A stretch of 64,000 nt of DNA, from NCBI RefSeq assembly GCF_007827695.1, contig NZ_VITA01000013.1:124001-188000 (forward strand). The letters are read 5' to 3'. Shown here piece after piece: positions 50,055 through 59,819 of this stretch. Numbering within the stretch: position 1 is the first letter of the stretch; the number at the start of each line of letters is the position of its first letter. This stretch comes from Sinorhizobium medicae (GTDB lineage Bacteria > Pseudomonadota > Alphaproteobacteria > Rhizobiales > Rhizobiaceae). The notes under the pieces are model-generated. The model searched no databases. It was not told the DNA's origin and worked only from the letters and a program-made list of their open reading frames with translations. The position numbers and the translations under genes are program-made.

Positions 50055-50528
50055 ATGACCCAGAAAACTCTTCGCATTCCCAACCGTCCAACTGCGATGA
50101 TCGCTGTCGTCCTGTTCGCCATCGCCTTCATCACCTACTGGGATGCAAGCCATATGAAGGTGCGGGCAACCTACGGGATGAGCGCCAGCGCGGCGTCCTA
50201 TTTCGTGGCGATCCTTTTTGTAGTTCTTGCCATCGGTCACCTGATCAGCGCCTTCAAGCCATCGGACATCGAAGTCGAGAGCGCAGACTGGATGGCCGTC
50301 GGCTGGATCGGTTTTGCTCTTGCAGGGTTGATCGGATCGATCTGGCTTGGTGGCGGTTTCATTCCAGGCTCGACGCTTCTCTTCGCACTGACCGCGCGGG
50401 CGTTCGGCCGCAAGGCCCTTCTCGTCGATCTATGTCTCGGGGCGGTCATCGGGGTGTTTGTCTTCCTTCTCTTCAATAAGCTCCTGACGCTCGCGTTGCC
50501 GCAAGGCCCGCTTGAGCGGCTCTTCTGA
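50055..50528 (+). CDS. tctB: Tripartite tricarboxylate transporter small membrane subunit TctB
   Basis: 157 residues, four membrane segments ([69 protein letters not shown]). It matches the TctB length and layout. It lies between tctC and tctA with 55 and 10 bp gaps. Confidence 0.9.
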   Translation: MTQKTLRIPNRPTAMIAVVLFAIAFITYWDASHMKVRATYGMSASAASYFVAILFVVLAIGHLISAFKPSDIEVESADWMAVGWIGFALAGLIGSIWLGGGFIPGSTLLFALTARAFGRKALLVDLCLGAVIGVFVFLLFNKLLTLALPQGPLERLF

Positions 50529-50538
50529 GGACGCCCTG

Positions 50539-52038
50539 ATGGATACATTTTCGTTTTTGATCGATGGGTTCGCACTGGCTATTCAGCCTGCGAACCTCAT
50601 CTACGCCGCCATTGGCGTTCTTATTGGAACGGCCGTCGGTGTTCTCCCAGGTATTGGCCCGGCACTGACGGTGGCACTTCTGCTTCCAGTTACCTTCAAG
50701 CTGGATCCCGGCGGCTCGATCATCATGTTCGCCGGAATTTACTATGGCGGAATGTACGGTGGTTCGACCACGGCGATCCTGCTCAACGCGCCTGGCGAAA
50801 GCGCATCGGTCGTCACCGCGCTCGAGGGCAACAAGATGGCACGAGCCGGACGCGGTGGGCCGGCGCTCGCGACAGCAGCCATCGGTTCGTTCGTTGCCGC
50901 ACTCGTTGCTACAGCCGGGCTGGCCGTTCTCGCACCGTATCTCGTGAAGATTGCTGTCAAGTTCGGTCCCTGGGATTATTTCGGTCTGATGCTGATCGCG
51001 TTCGTGACGGTATCGGCAACGTTCGGGTCATCGCCGCTGCGGGGGCTCACCAGTCTGGCCTTTGGCCTCTGGCTGGGACTGATGGGCATCGACCAGTTGA
51101 CGGGCCAGGCTCGCCTGACGTTCGGTGTTCCGGGACTGCTTGATGGCGTCGAGGTGACAACGCTCGCCGTCGGTCTGTTCGCGATCGGTGAAGCCTTCTT
51201 CGTGGCGTCGCGTCATCTCTACAAGCCCGAGAAGCCTATCCCGGTTAAGGGGTCGATCTGGATGACCAGAGAAGACTGGAAGCGGTCCTGGAAGCCATGG
51301 CTTCGCGGTACGGTCATCGGCTTTCCGATCGGCGCACTTCCGGCTGGCGGCGCCGAGATTCCTACTTTCCTGAGCTATACGATCGAACGCAAGCTGAGCA
51401 GCAAGCCGGAAGAGTTCGGCCGCGGGGCAATCGAAGGCGTCGCCGGTCCGGAAGCTGCGAACAATGCGTCCGCCGCCGGCACGCTGGTTCCGCTGCTGAC
51501 GCTTGGATTACCGACGTCTGCCACGGCCGCCGTCATGCTCGCGGGCTTCCAGCAGTACAACATCCAGCCGGGTCCCTTGCTGTTCACGCAGCATGCTGAC
51601 CTCGTCTGGGGACTGGTCGCCAGCCTGTTTATCGCCAATGTCATGCTGCTTGTTCTCAACCTGCCTTTGGTCGGAATTTGGGTGAAGCTCCTCAAAATTC
51701 CGCTGCCCTGGCTCTATGCAGGCATCCTCGTGTTTGCTTCGATGGGCACCCTTGCAGCGAACCCATCCGTGACGGAACTGCTGCTGCTGACGGGATTCGG
51801 CGTCGTCGGATTTGTGATGCGCCGCTACGACTATCCCATCGCTCCGGCGGTTGTCGGTCTGATCCTTGGCCCGCTTGCAGACAGCGCCTTGCGCCGCTCT
51901 CTGCAAATGAGCCTTGGCGATCCGATGATCCTGGTCCAGCATCCGAGTTCGGCCATCATGATCGGCATAGCCGTTGTTGCCTTGGTCGCTCCTTTTGTAT
52001 TCAGAGGCCTCGCGAAATTCCGTCAAGACGAGGATTGA
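50539..52038 (+). CDS. tctA: Tripartite tricarboxylate transporter large membrane subunit TctA
   Basis: 499 residues, about twelve membrane segments. The hallmarks are [21 protein letters not shown] and the second one [21 protein letters not shown]. It is the ion-coupled channel subunit. An upstream in-frame start is possible; MDTFSF follows GAGGA and is preferred. Confidence 0.93.
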   Translation: MDTFSFLIDGFALAIQPANLIYAAIGVLIGTAVGVLPGIGPALTVALLLPVTFKLDPGGSIIMFAGIYYGGMYGGSTTAILLNAPGESASVVTALEGNKMARAGRGGPALATAAIGSFVAALVATAGLAVLAPYLVKIAVKFGPWDYFGLMLIAFVTVSATFGSSPLRGLTSLAFGLWLGLMGIDQLTGQARLTFGVPGLLDGVEVTTLAVGLFAIGEAFFVASRHLYKPEKPIPVKGSIWMTREDWKRSWKPWLRGTVIGFPIGALPAGGAEIPTFLSYTIERKLSSKPEEFGRGAIEGVAGPEAANNASAAGTLVPLLTLGLPTSATAAVMLAGFQQYNIQPGPLLFTQHADLVWGLVASLFIANVMLLVLNLPLVGIWVKLLKIPLPWLYAGILVFASMGTLAANPSVTELLLLTGFGVVGFVMRRYDYPIAPAVVGLILGPLADSALRRSLQMSLGDPMILVQHPSSAIMIGIAVVALVAPFVFRGLAKFRQDED

Positions 52039-52121
52039 TGGCGCAAATCTGTTTGACCGCGCCGGGCGGCGCACATCACTGTGGCAATTCCAACTGAAAG
52101 AACAGGACACACGGACAAGGC

Positions 52122-53006
52122 ATGGCCAGGAACAGTCTCTCACCCCGGATCAGCACGGAAATCATTGAGTTCGTGAAATCCACCGCGATGCGAAAGGGAG
52201 ATCATCTGCCTCTGCAGATGCTGGCCGACAATTTCCGTGTGTCGCGTGCCCCGATCATGAGCGCTCTGCAGAAACTGGAAGAGAAGGGCATTGTGCGAGC
52301 CGAGCCGAACCGCGGCTATTTTCTTGCGGTGAATGGCGATGCAATCGACGATCTTGGGCCCGCGGATGGCAAGGCTGCCGAGGGTGACGATGCGATCTAT
52401 CTCAGGATCGCAGACGATCGCCTGTCCGGGAAGTTTGCCGAGCGCGTCAGCGAAAACGAGTTGATGCGCATCTACGAGGTGCCACGAACCAGGTTGTTGA
52501 AGATCCTTCACCGGATAGCGGACGAGGGCTGGATCGAGCGGCTTCCCGGAAATGGATGGTCGTTCAAACAGACCCTCATGTCGAAGAAGAGCTATGAGGA
52601 AGGCTATGTCTTCCGCGCCGTGATCGAGCAGCAGGCGATGCTGCTGCCGACGTTCCAATCGGATGCGGACGGCTTTCGAAGAGCGCGCGACACACAGACG
52701 GAGCTTGGAAACGGCGGCCACGAACATTGGTCGCGGGCCGAGATCTTCAAAGCCAATAACGACTTCCACGAAATGCTTGTCGCTTGTTCCGGGAACGAAT
52801 TTTTCCTGGACGCGATAAAGCGGATCAACAGATTGCGACGCCTCCTGGAATACCAGATCACCATCGATCGCAGCCGCTTGCCGAAACAGACGGCAGAGCA
52901 TCTGCACATCCTCGATCTTCTCGAGAGTGATCGACGATCAGAAGCGGCAGCCTTCCTCTACACCCACATCATGGGTGCCGGCAGGATCAAAACACCGAAA
53001 GTGTAA
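52122..53006 (+). CDS. GntR/FCD-type transcriptional regulator with two winged helices
   Basis: 294 residues. The first winged HTH (residues 1-70, ADNFRVSRAPIMSALQKLEEKGIVRAEPN) is followed by a second HTH-like segment around 105-150 (ENELMRIYEVPRTRLLKILHRIADEGWIERLPG). A C-terminal FCD-type ligand domain follows (FKANNDFHEMLVACSGNEFFL; LLEYQITIDRS). The position between tctA and the aconitase gene marks it as the regulator of both. The binding domain should sense a carboxylate. Confidence 0.82.
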   Translation: MARNSLSPRISTEIIEFVKSTAMRKGDHLPLQMLADNFRVSRAPIMSALQKLEEKGIVRAEPNRGYFLAVNGDAIDDLGPADGKAAEGDDAIYLRIADDRLSGKFAERVSENELMRIYEVPRTRLLKILHRIADEGWIERLPGNGWSFKQTLMSKKSYEEGYVFRAVIEQQAMLLPTFQSDADGFRRARDTQTELGNGGHEHWSRAEIFKANNDFHEMLVACSGNEFFLDAIKRINRLRRLLEYQITIDRSRLPKQTAEHLHILDLLESDRRSEAAAFLYTHIMGAGRIKTPKV

Positions 53007-53050
53007 TCAGGAGGAGACTGACAGGCGAAAACGCGCGGCCGCAAGAGAAT

Positions 53051-53074
53051 TGCATTTTGCTATCATAAAATGCA
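53051..53074. promoter_or_regulatory. Operator candidate between the GntR gene and the aconitase gene
   Basis: TGCATTTT-N8-AAAATGCA is a perfect 8-bp dyad, 66-89 bp before the aconitase start. The AT-rich tct promoter (about 48955-48980) has ATGCAAAT, similar to one arm. It is a likely site of the GntR-type regulator. Confidence 0.6.
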
Positions 53075-53139
53075 GATGACCCCTGCACTTGGTCCTTGTC
53101 TATCCCGTTCCAAAACGGACATGCGATGAGAGATTTGGG

Positions 53140-55758
53140 ATGACCATCATATCGAAACTCACGGTAAACGAGGTGGCGTACGACGTCATCGACCTGCCAG
53201 CGGAGGTTGGACACCAGCTTCGGTCGCTTCCATACATTCACCGCATCCTGTTGGAGAACGTTCTTCGAACAGCAGGCGAAGATGCTGCAAGAGCCAAGGC
53301 TGCGATCATTGACTGGCTTGCGACGGGTTCGAGCGAGTTGGAGATCCAATTTCTCCCCAATCGTGTCATGATGCACGATACTACCTGCGGTCCTGCATTG
53401 GTTGATATCGCGGGAATGCGGTCGGCACTTGCAGAGGCAGGCTATGATCCGGCGCTTCTCAATCCCGTTGTCCCGGTGGACGTCTCCACGGACCACTCCC
53501 TGGCTGTCGATGTCTTTGGACACTCTGCGTCGCTTGAACTCAACATGAAACGCGAGTTCGAGCGCAACGCCGAGCGGTATCGCTTCATGAAGTGGGCAAC
53601 CAATACCCTTACAGGGTTTCGCGTGCATCCGCCTGGGACCGGCATCATGCATACGCTCAATCTCGAGCGCCTCGCGACGGTCGTCTCGACGCTCGAGAAA
53701 GACGGTCGGCGCTGGGCGGCGCCTGACACGTTGATCGGGACGGACAGCCACACGCCGATGATCAACGGCATCGGTGTCCTCGCTTGGGGCGTCGGTGGAC
53801 TGGAAGCGGAAAGCGTATTCTTCGGCATGCCTGTGTCGCTCCGCGTGCCCGATGTGGTCGGTGTTCGTCTGACCGGACGTCTCGGCGATGGGGTGCTTGC
53901 GACCGATCTGGCATTGACGGTGACGCATATCCTGCGAAAGATCGACCTTCAGGATAAGTATGTGGAATTCTATGGCCCCGGCGTGTCGCTGCTGACGGCC
54001 GGCGACCGGTCGGTGGTCGCGAACATGACGCCCGAGTTTGGCGGCAATTCCGGCTACTTTCCGGTCGACGGTCGCACGCTCGATTATCTCCGCACGACAG
54101 GTCGAACGTCCGAGCAAGTCGAGCTGGTCGAAGCCTTCACCAAGCGTGTCGGTCTTTGGTTCGACCCGGACGAAAAGCCGCGCTACACGCACGTCGTCGA
54201 AATTGATCTGTCGGCGATCGAACCGAGCCTTGCCGGACCGACGCGTCCCCACGACAGGATATCTGTGGGAGAGACTTCCGCAGCGATCTCTTCGATGAAA
54301 CGCGACGCGGTCGTAAGTGCCCACACTTCGGAGCCGAACGATGGCGCGGTCGCCATCGCAGCCATTACAAGCTGCACCAACACGTCCGATCCGCGGCTGG
54401 TTATTGCGGCGGGCTTGCTGGCCCGAAAAGCGAGAGCGCTCGGTCTGCATCCGGCTCCCTGGGTGAAGACGTCGCTCGCGCCGGGATCACCAACAGCGGA
54501 AAGATACCTGCGTCGGTCTGGACTGCTGCAGGATCTCGAAGCGGTCGGATTCGGGATCGTCGGCTACGGCTGCACGACCTGCATCGGCAACTCCGGACCA
54601 TTGACCGAGCCGATCGCCGTGGCGATGAAGGACCGGGGAATCCTGCCGGTCGCCGTTCTCTCGGGCAACCGAAATTTCCCCGGTCGCGTACACCCGCAGC
54701 TCGAGGCCGGGTTCCTCGCATCTCCTCCGCTTGTCGTGGCGTTCGCGCTGGCTGGGACCGTCGAGCTGAATATTCTAACCGACGTGATCGGTCGGTCGTC
54801 CGATGGGCAGGCCGTGACCCTGTCTATGTTGTGGCCGACGAGCCAGGAGATCGACGAGGCGGTTACACTTGCTGCGGATGCAATGGACTTCAAGCGAGCT
54901 TATGACGAAGCCGAGGCCAGCAAGGCCTGGCGCGAACTCGAGGCGCCGACCACGACATTGTTTCCGTGGGACGAGACCTCGACATACATCCGCAGGCCAC
55001 CGTTCGCAGGCTTCGGAAAAGGCAGCTTGCTCGGGACCTACGATGCGCATCCGCTCATCGTTGTCGGTGACGACATCACGACCGACCATATCTCGCCAGC
55101 CGGGGCGATCCGGGCTCAGAGTGAAACCGGCCGGTATCTCGTTGAGCTTGGCGAGGTCCCGACAGACCTTAATGTTCACGCTTCGCGGCGGGGTAACTGG
55201 GAGTCGATGGTTCGGGGTCTGTACACAAACCGAACCGTTCAAAACTTTCTCGGCGTTGAAATCCCGCCAGGATCGACGATCCACGCGCCTTCGGGCGAAC
55301 TCCTCCCGCTCTGGTCGGCCGCCAATCGCTACGCGGAGAGTAAGCAATCCGTCGTGATTGTCGCTGGTGAACGCTACGGCATGGGTTCGTCGCGAGATTG
55401 GGCGGCAAAAGGAGCATCCCTCCTCGGCGCCCGCGCGGTCCTGGCTGTGAGCTTCGAAAGGATTCACCGATCCAATCTTATCGGTATGGGCGTTCTGCCG
55501 ATGAGATTACCGGAAGGTTTGGGGCCAGATGAACTCGCTCTGAGGTCGGGTGACCTCATCGAAATCCATGCCGATGCGGGCCTGATCGCTCCGCGTTGTC
55601 CGATCGACGTCGTCATTCGGAGACGCGACGGGGAAATCACGAGATTCAGAGCAACGACGGCCATAGAAACTGTCGCCGAGGTAGAGATGTTGAAGGCGGG
55701 TGGAATTCTCCCGTTGATGTTGAAAAACTTGGTAGCGACCGAACGCACTTCGATTTAG
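53140..55758 (+). CDS. Aconitase, AcnA-type paralogue
   Basis: 872 residues. The three 4Fe-4S cysteines are C412 (TSCTN), C478 and C481 (YGCTTCIGN), with family blocks VPVDVSTDHSLAVD, GTDSHTPMINGIG and SRDWAAKGASLLG. It interconverts citrate and isocitrate, or acts on a related tricarboxylate such as methylcitrate or aconitate. At 872 residues it is slightly shorter than the usual housekeeping AcnA of about 895. Its place beside tctCBA suggests it processes the imported acid, separately from a core aconitase not seen here. Confidence 0.9.
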   Translation: MTIISKLTVNEVAYDVIDLPAEVGHQLRSLPYIHRILLENVLRTAGEDAARAKAAIIDWLATGSSELEIQFLPNRVMMHDTTCGPALVDIAGMRSALAEAGYDPALLNPVVPVDVSTDHSLAVDVFGHSASLELNMKREFERNAERYRFMKWATNTLTGFRVHPPGTGIMHTLNLERLATVVSTLEKDGRRWAAPDTLIGTDSHTPMINGIGVLAWGVGGLEAESVFFGMPVSLRVPDVVGVRLTGRLGDGVLATDLALTVTHILRKIDLQDKYVEFYGPGVSLLTAGDRSVVANMTPEFGGNSGYFPVDGRTLDYLRTTGRTSEQVELVEAFTKRVGLWFDPDEKPRYTHVVEIDLSAIEPSLAGPTRPHDRISVGETSAAISSMKRDAVVSAHTSEPNDGAVAIAAITSCTNTSDPRLVIAAGLLARKARALGLHPAPWVKTSLAPGSPTAERYLRRSGLLQDLEAVGFGIVGYGCTTCIGNSGPLTEPIAVAMKDRGILPVAVLSGNRNFPGRVHPQLEAGFLASPPLVVAFALAGTVELNILTDVIGRSSDGQAVTLSMLWPTSQEIDEAVTLAADAMDFKRAYDEAEASKAWRELEAPTTTLFPWDETSTYIRRPPFAGFGKGSLLGTYDAHPLIVVGDDITTDHISPAGAIRAQSETGRYLVELGEVPTDLNVHASRRGNWESMVRGLYTNRTVQNFLGVEIPPGSTIHAPSGELLPLWSAANRYAESKQSVVIVAGERYGMGSSRDWAAKGASLLGARAVLAVSFERIHRSNLIGMGVLPMRLPEGLGPDELALRSGDLIEIHADAGLIAPRCPIDVVIRRRDGEITRFRATTAIETVAEVEMLKAGGILPLMLKNLVATERTSI

Positions 55759-56109
55759 GTGAGACCTCGTCCGATAGGCTGTTCCGTGGCGATCTCGGCG
55801 CGAAAACCCCTTGCGCCTTTGTACTGGCCGTCAGCTCATCCGGCACTTCATCGCAAGATCTATCTGTCCGGCCCCGGCTCCGTACCCGCCAGCAGCCGAG
55901 AGCGGAGATTATTTCCGCATTGCGCCTTCGTTTCGGTTCTCCAGGATACTCAAACGATATCCCAGAGGCCGACGGTCTGCTTTTCCGCTCGTCATCGCAC
56001 ATCGCCGGTCGCCTACCGGCCGCATACCGGTCATTCACGCATTGCAAATCTGTGTCCGCTGGGAGCGTTGTAGAGACAAACAGGCTTCTCCACTGGCGGT
56101 TCAATTGGC
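55759..56109. other. Non-coding region after the aconitase gene
   Basis: 351 bp. Reading frames in this stretch are long but show no family, ribosome site or codon pattern. No terminator is obvious. Possibly remnant DNA from past insertions. Confidence 0.4.
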
Positions 56110-57006
56110 TCACTGTCGCGAGAACTCACGCGCAAGTTCCAAGAACGCCCTGACACCGGCTGACAGATTTCGGCGCCCAGGGTAGTAAAGGCAAAGCCCC
56201 GGATATGGTGGCGTCCAATCTTCCAGGACACGGACAACGCTCCCCACCTCGATGTCGGGGAGAATGTCTTGCTCGAAGACGTAGCCTATACCGGCGCTTT
56301 CCAGGACAGCGGTTCTTGTGAGGCCAGCCTCGTCCAGGGATATCGGACCGCGTGCATCGATTTGCACCTGCTCCCCGTTCTTCTCGAAACGCCACCGAAA
56401 CGAGGAGCCATCGGGCAGGCGAACGCGAATGCATCGATGGTTGAGAAGGTCGGCAGGGACCACTGGCTTCCCATGCCTCTCGAAGTATTCAGGAGACCCA
56501 ACCACAGCATGTCGCTGGGGCTGGCCGAGCGAAACGGCAATCATGTCGCTGGGAACGAGGCCCGCAACCCTAACCCCCAGATCAAACCCGTCCTTGACGA
56601 TATCAACCATCTTTCCTTCAGTTACAATATCGACATTCATGTCGGGATAGCGGCGCAGGAACTCAAGCACGAGCGGTGAGATAATGGCGCGAGCCGCAAA
56701 CGGCGCCGCGTTGATCCGTATTGTTCCGGAAGGTGTCTCACGTTGCGCGCGCACCGAATCCAAAGCGGCATAGAGATCCTGGAGTGACGGCGCCACCTGC
56801 TGCACAAAGAGCCTGCCGGCATCTGTGAGCGACACGCTGCGTGTGGTGCGGTTGAACAATCGCACTCCCAGCCCCGCCTCCAGCCTGCCTATTGTGTGGC
56901 TCAGCGCGGTCGTGGACATATCGAGATCGATGGCCGCTGCGCGGAATGTCCCGCGCCGGGCAATAGCAATAACCGCTTCAAGTTCTTTCAGGCTGGTCTG
57001 TTCCAT
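56110..57006 (-). CDS. LysR-family transcriptional regulator
   Basis: 298 residues. HTH at the N terminus ([53 protein letters not shown]) and a LysR ligand domain. It is divergent from the NTF2-like/SDR pair with 95 bp between starts and probably controls it. Confidence 0.9.
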   Translation of the reverse strand: MEQTSLKELEAVIAIARRGTFRAAAIDLDMSTTALSHTIGRLEAGLGVRLFNRTTRSVSLTDAGRLFVQQVAPSLQDLYAALDSVRAQRETPSGTIRINAAPFAARAIISPLVLEFLRRYPDMNVDIVTEGKMVDIVKDGFDLGVRVAGLVPSDMIAVSLGQPQRHAVVGSPEYFERHGKPVVPADLLNHRCIRVRLPDGSSFRWRFEKNGEQVQIDARGPISLDEAGLTRTAVLESAGIGYVFEQDILPDIEVGSVVRVLEDWTPPYPGLCLYYPGRRNLSAGVRAFLELAREFSRQ

Positions 57007-57101
57007 TGTCCCGGTTTGTTCATTACCGCATGCCGGTTTATCCCACTTTTCTACGCAATGGTCGAGCGCTAACTATCGGTCAGCCAGTGAGGAGAAACAC
57101 A

Positions 57102-57422
57102 ATGGATATGCCCGATATCGTGAACTTGTACTTTGACGCTGACAGCGGCAGCAACGCGGATGCGCTGTCGGATACCTTTGCGACCGAAGCCGTTGTCGAA
57201 GATGAGGGATCGCGTCATCAAGGCGTCGTCGCAATCCGTGAATGGTGGGTGGCAGCTAAGAGGGCCACTCAGTACGCTTCTGAACCTTTGGAATCGACCA
57301 TTGACGGCAGCAAAGTGCTCGTCCGAGCCAAAGTTAGCGGCCAGTTTCCCGGCAGTCCGGTGACGCTCTCATATGCCTTCACCATCGAGAACGGCAAGAT
57401 CGCTAGGCTGGAGATCCGGTGA
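57102..57422 (+). CDS. SnoaL/NTF2-like protein
   Basis: 106 residues ([16 protein letters not shown] start) with the NTF2 cone fold sequence [26 protein letters not shown]. Such proteins act as isomerases, dehydratases or bind small molecules. A GGAGAAA site precedes the ATG. It overlaps the SDR start by 4 bases, so both are co-translated. Confidence 0.82.
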   Translation: MDMPDIVNLYFDADSGSNADALSDTFATEAVVEDEGSRHQGVVAIREWWVAAKRATQYASEPLESTIDGSKVLVRAKVSGQFPGSPVTLSYAFTIENGKIARLEIR

Positions 57423-58201
57423 TGACAGACTTTCTCAACCTGAGAGGCAAGCGAGCCCTCATCACTGCTGGAACCAAGGGCGCCGGCGCTGCGACCGTCA
57501 GCCTGTTTCGGGAACTCGGCGCGCAGGTGTTGACGACCGCGCGCGCGCGCCCTGAGAACCTGCCGGAAGAATTGTTTGTCGAGGCCGATCTCACGACTGA
57601 AGAGGGGTGCGCGGCCGTCGTGGACGTTGCGCGTCAACGTCTCGGCAACATCGATATCATCGTTCATATGCTGGGTGGCTCGTCAGCAGCCGGCGGTGGC
57701 TTTCGGGCGCTAACTGATGCCGAGTGGCAGAAAGAAATGTCTCTCAATCTTTTTCCCGCTGTTCGACTCGATCGCGAACTGGTTCCAGACATGGTCGCAC
57801 GCGGAACCGGTGTGGTAGTGCATGTCACGTCCATCCAAAGAGTGCTACCTCTCCCGGAAGCGACCACGGCATATGCCGCAGCCAAGGCGGCACTTTCGAC
57901 TTACAGCAAGGCCATGTCCAAGGAGGTGTCGCCCAAGGGCGTCCGCGTCGTGCGAGTTTCTCCGGGGTGGATCGAAACGGAAGCGTCTGTCCACTTGGCC
58001 CAGCGCTTGGCGGAAAAGGCGGGCACGGACCTTGAGGGCGGCAAGAAAATTATCATGGACAGCTTGGGTGGCATACCTCTCGGGCGCCCGGCCAAGCCGA
58101 CGGAAGTCGCAGACCTGATTGCCTTCCTGGCATCGGATCGCGCTGCATCGATCACTGGTACCGAATACACCATCGATGGAGGAACTGTGCCAACAGCCTA
58201 G
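57419..58201 (+). CDS. Short-chain dehydrogenase/reductase
   Basis: 260 residues. Cofactor motif [16 protein letters not shown], catalytic S and YAAAK ([22 protein letters not shown]). A GTG overlaps the NTF2-like gene's TGA; the following ATG is an alternative start. Substrate unknown; probably works with the NTF2-like protein under the LysR regulator. Confidence 0.85.
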   Translation: MMTDFLNLRGKRALITAGTKGAGAATVSLFRELGAQVLTTARARPENLPEELFVEADLTTEEGCAAVVDVARQRLGNIDIIVHMLGGSSAAGGGFRALTDAEWQKEMSLNLFPAVRLDRELVPDMVARGTGVVVHVTSIQRVLPLPEATTAYAAAKAALSTYSKAMSKEVSPKGVRVVRVSPGWIETEASVHLAQRLAEKAGTDLEGGKKIIMDSLGGIPLGRPAKPTEVADLIAFLASDRAASITGTEYTIDGGTVPTA

Positions 58202-58220
58202 GGACCGACGCCCTCACGGA

Positions 58221-58688
58221 TCAGGCGGGTGCGTCCCAGCCGCCGATCTGTGAATAGATGGTGTCGCGAAGATGCCGGACATCGCGATTCAAGGATGCCA
58301 ACTCCTCGGGCGTTTGTGTCGAGGTTGCGAGCAATGTGTCGCTGAGGCAGCCAGCCCTGTGCTGCAACGCGCGTCCCTCGTTCGTCAATGCAACGACAAC
58401 CTGCCGCTCATTGCTCAGATTTCGTGTTCGTCGCAGCAAGCCTGATGCTTCCAGCCGCTTCAGAAGCGGCGTAAGCGTGCTGGATTCCAGAGCGAGGGTA
58501 TGGGCGATAGCACCAACCGTCTGCTCGTCTTCGCGCCAAAGAACGTTGAGCACGAGGTACTGCGGATATGTCAAACCCAACTCGTCGAGCACCCGCTTGT
58601 AGGCACGCTGGATAGCTATGCCAGCGGTATAGATTGCGTAGCAGAGCTGATCGTGAAGCGGCGGTGGGTCGTTATGCCGTTTAGTCAT
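58221..58688 (-). CDS. MarR-family transcriptional regulator
   Basis: 155 residues. MarR winged HTH (YPQYLVLNVLWREDEQTVGAIAHTLALESSTLTPLLKRLEASGLLRRTR). No cysteine at the OhrR redox position is apparent at the N terminus. The start MTKRHN follows an AGGAGCT site. It is divergent from an alpha/beta hydrolase gene; the 143-bp gap has three TATCGC sites. Confidence 0.88.
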   Translation of the reverse strand: MTKRHNDPPPLHDQLCYAIYTAGIAIQRAYKRVLDELGLTYPQYLVLNVLWREDEQTVGAIAHTLALESSTLTPLLKRLEASGLLRRTRNLSNERQVVVALTNEGRALQHRAGCLSDTLLATSTQTPEELASLNRDVRHLRDTIYSQIGGWDAPA

Positions 58689-58737
58689 TTTGAGCTCCTG
58701 TCTGCTCACAAATAGCAAGAAGTACCGTAAAAAACAA

Positions 58738-58810
58738 TATCGCGATAAATGATGTTGACACAAAAAATGAAATCTGGCAGCTAATAGATATCGCAATAAC
58801 AATTATCGCG
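58738..58810. promoter_or_regulatory. TATCGCGATA sites between the MarR and hydrolase genes
   Basis: The perfect palindrome TATCGCGATA (58738-58747) and a second imperfect dyad CGCAATAA-N3-TTATCGCG (58792-58810) flank the divergent promoters. MarR proteins usually bind such paired dyads and repress both directions. Confidence 0.6.
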
Positions 58811-58831
58811 CGTCAGCAAGAGGAGAAAGTC

Positions 58832-59614
58832 ATGACCACCAGGACCATATTGGCCACCGCCGCAGCCATAGCCGCAATATCCACCGCAGTGCCTGCGAAC
58901 GCTGCGTACACCATCCCTGCTAACCAGGCCGTGAAGAACATAGTCCTCGTTCACGGTGCTTTCGCCGATGGTTCGGGCTGGAGGGGCGTCTACGACAATC
59001 TCACGAAGCGTGGATATCGTGTCACCATCGTCCAGAATCCGTTGACCTCCCTCGAAGACGATGTTGCCGCCACCAAGCGTGCGCTTGAGCGGCAAGATGG
59101 TCCCGCCATTCTGGTAGGCCATTCATGGGGTGGGACAGTCATTACGGAAGCCGGCATTGATATGAAGGTCGCGGGACTGGTTTACGTCTCCGCGCTGTCA
59201 CCGGACGCAGGCGAGACGTCGGCCCAGCAGTATGAAGGTTTTGCCCCTGCAACGGAATTCGTCATCGAGACCACAAAAGATGGTTTTGGTTATGTCAGCC
59301 CCGAAAAATTCAAGGCTGGATTTGCGCATGACGCCAGCGACAACGACGTCGCGTTCATGCGGGATTCGCAGGTCCCCATCAACATGTCGGCGTTCGGCAC
59401 GATCCTGGAGAACGCTGCTTGGCGGACCAAGCCAAGCTGGGCTGTCATCGCCACGGAAGACAAGGCATTCGACCAAGCCATGCTGATCCATATGGCAGAG
59501 CGGATTAAAGCCAAGATCACCAAAGTCTCAGCAAGCCACGCGCTGCTCATGACGCAGCCGACGGTGGTCGCGGACACCATCGACGAGGCCGCGAAAACTG
59601 TTTCGGCGCAGTAA
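58832..59614 (+). CDS. Secreted alpha/beta hydrolase
   Basis: 260 residues. A signal peptide (cleavage about ANA/AYT) precedes an alpha/beta-hydrolase fold with oxyanion HGAFADGSGW, nucleophile elbow GHSWGG and the C-terminal histidine in SHALLMTQP. The substrate is not known; relatives are esterases or hydrolases of small aromatic or lactone compounds. Probably induced through the MarR regulator. Confidence 0.85.
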   Translation: MTTRTILATAAAIAAISTAVPANAAYTIPANQAVKNIVLVHGAFADGSGWRGVYDNLTKRGYRVTIVQNPLTSLEDDVAATKRALERQDGPAILVGHSWGGTVITEAGIDMKVAGLVYVSALSPDAGETSAQQYEGFAPATEFVIETTKDGFGYVSPEKFKAGFAHDASDNDVAFMRDSQVPINMSAFGTILENAAWRTKPSWAVIATEDKAFDQAMLIHMAERIKAKITKVSASHALLMTQPTVVADTIDEAAKTVSAQ

Positions 59615-59819
59615 GGATGATCATTCGAGTTTTATCATCGGGACAGGCATCCCCTGTTCGATGATTGCATGCTGGAACGTCTCACCTCCCACTACGCTCG
59701 ACACTGCAGCCAGTATGGAAAACCGTCGATCTCCCATGGAGATCGATCGCGCCTTTGAGCCGTTAGCGCTCACCGCCATTTCTCACAATCGAAGCTCTTC
59801 AATTCACAAAGGTAATCCA

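Noticed and set aside
52987-54450. 487-codon frame opposite the aconitase gene
   Set aside because: Shadow of the aconitase coding region; no recognisable motif.
55596-56153. Frames on both strands after the aconitase gene
   Set aside because: No ribosome site, family or codon preference; treated as non-coding.
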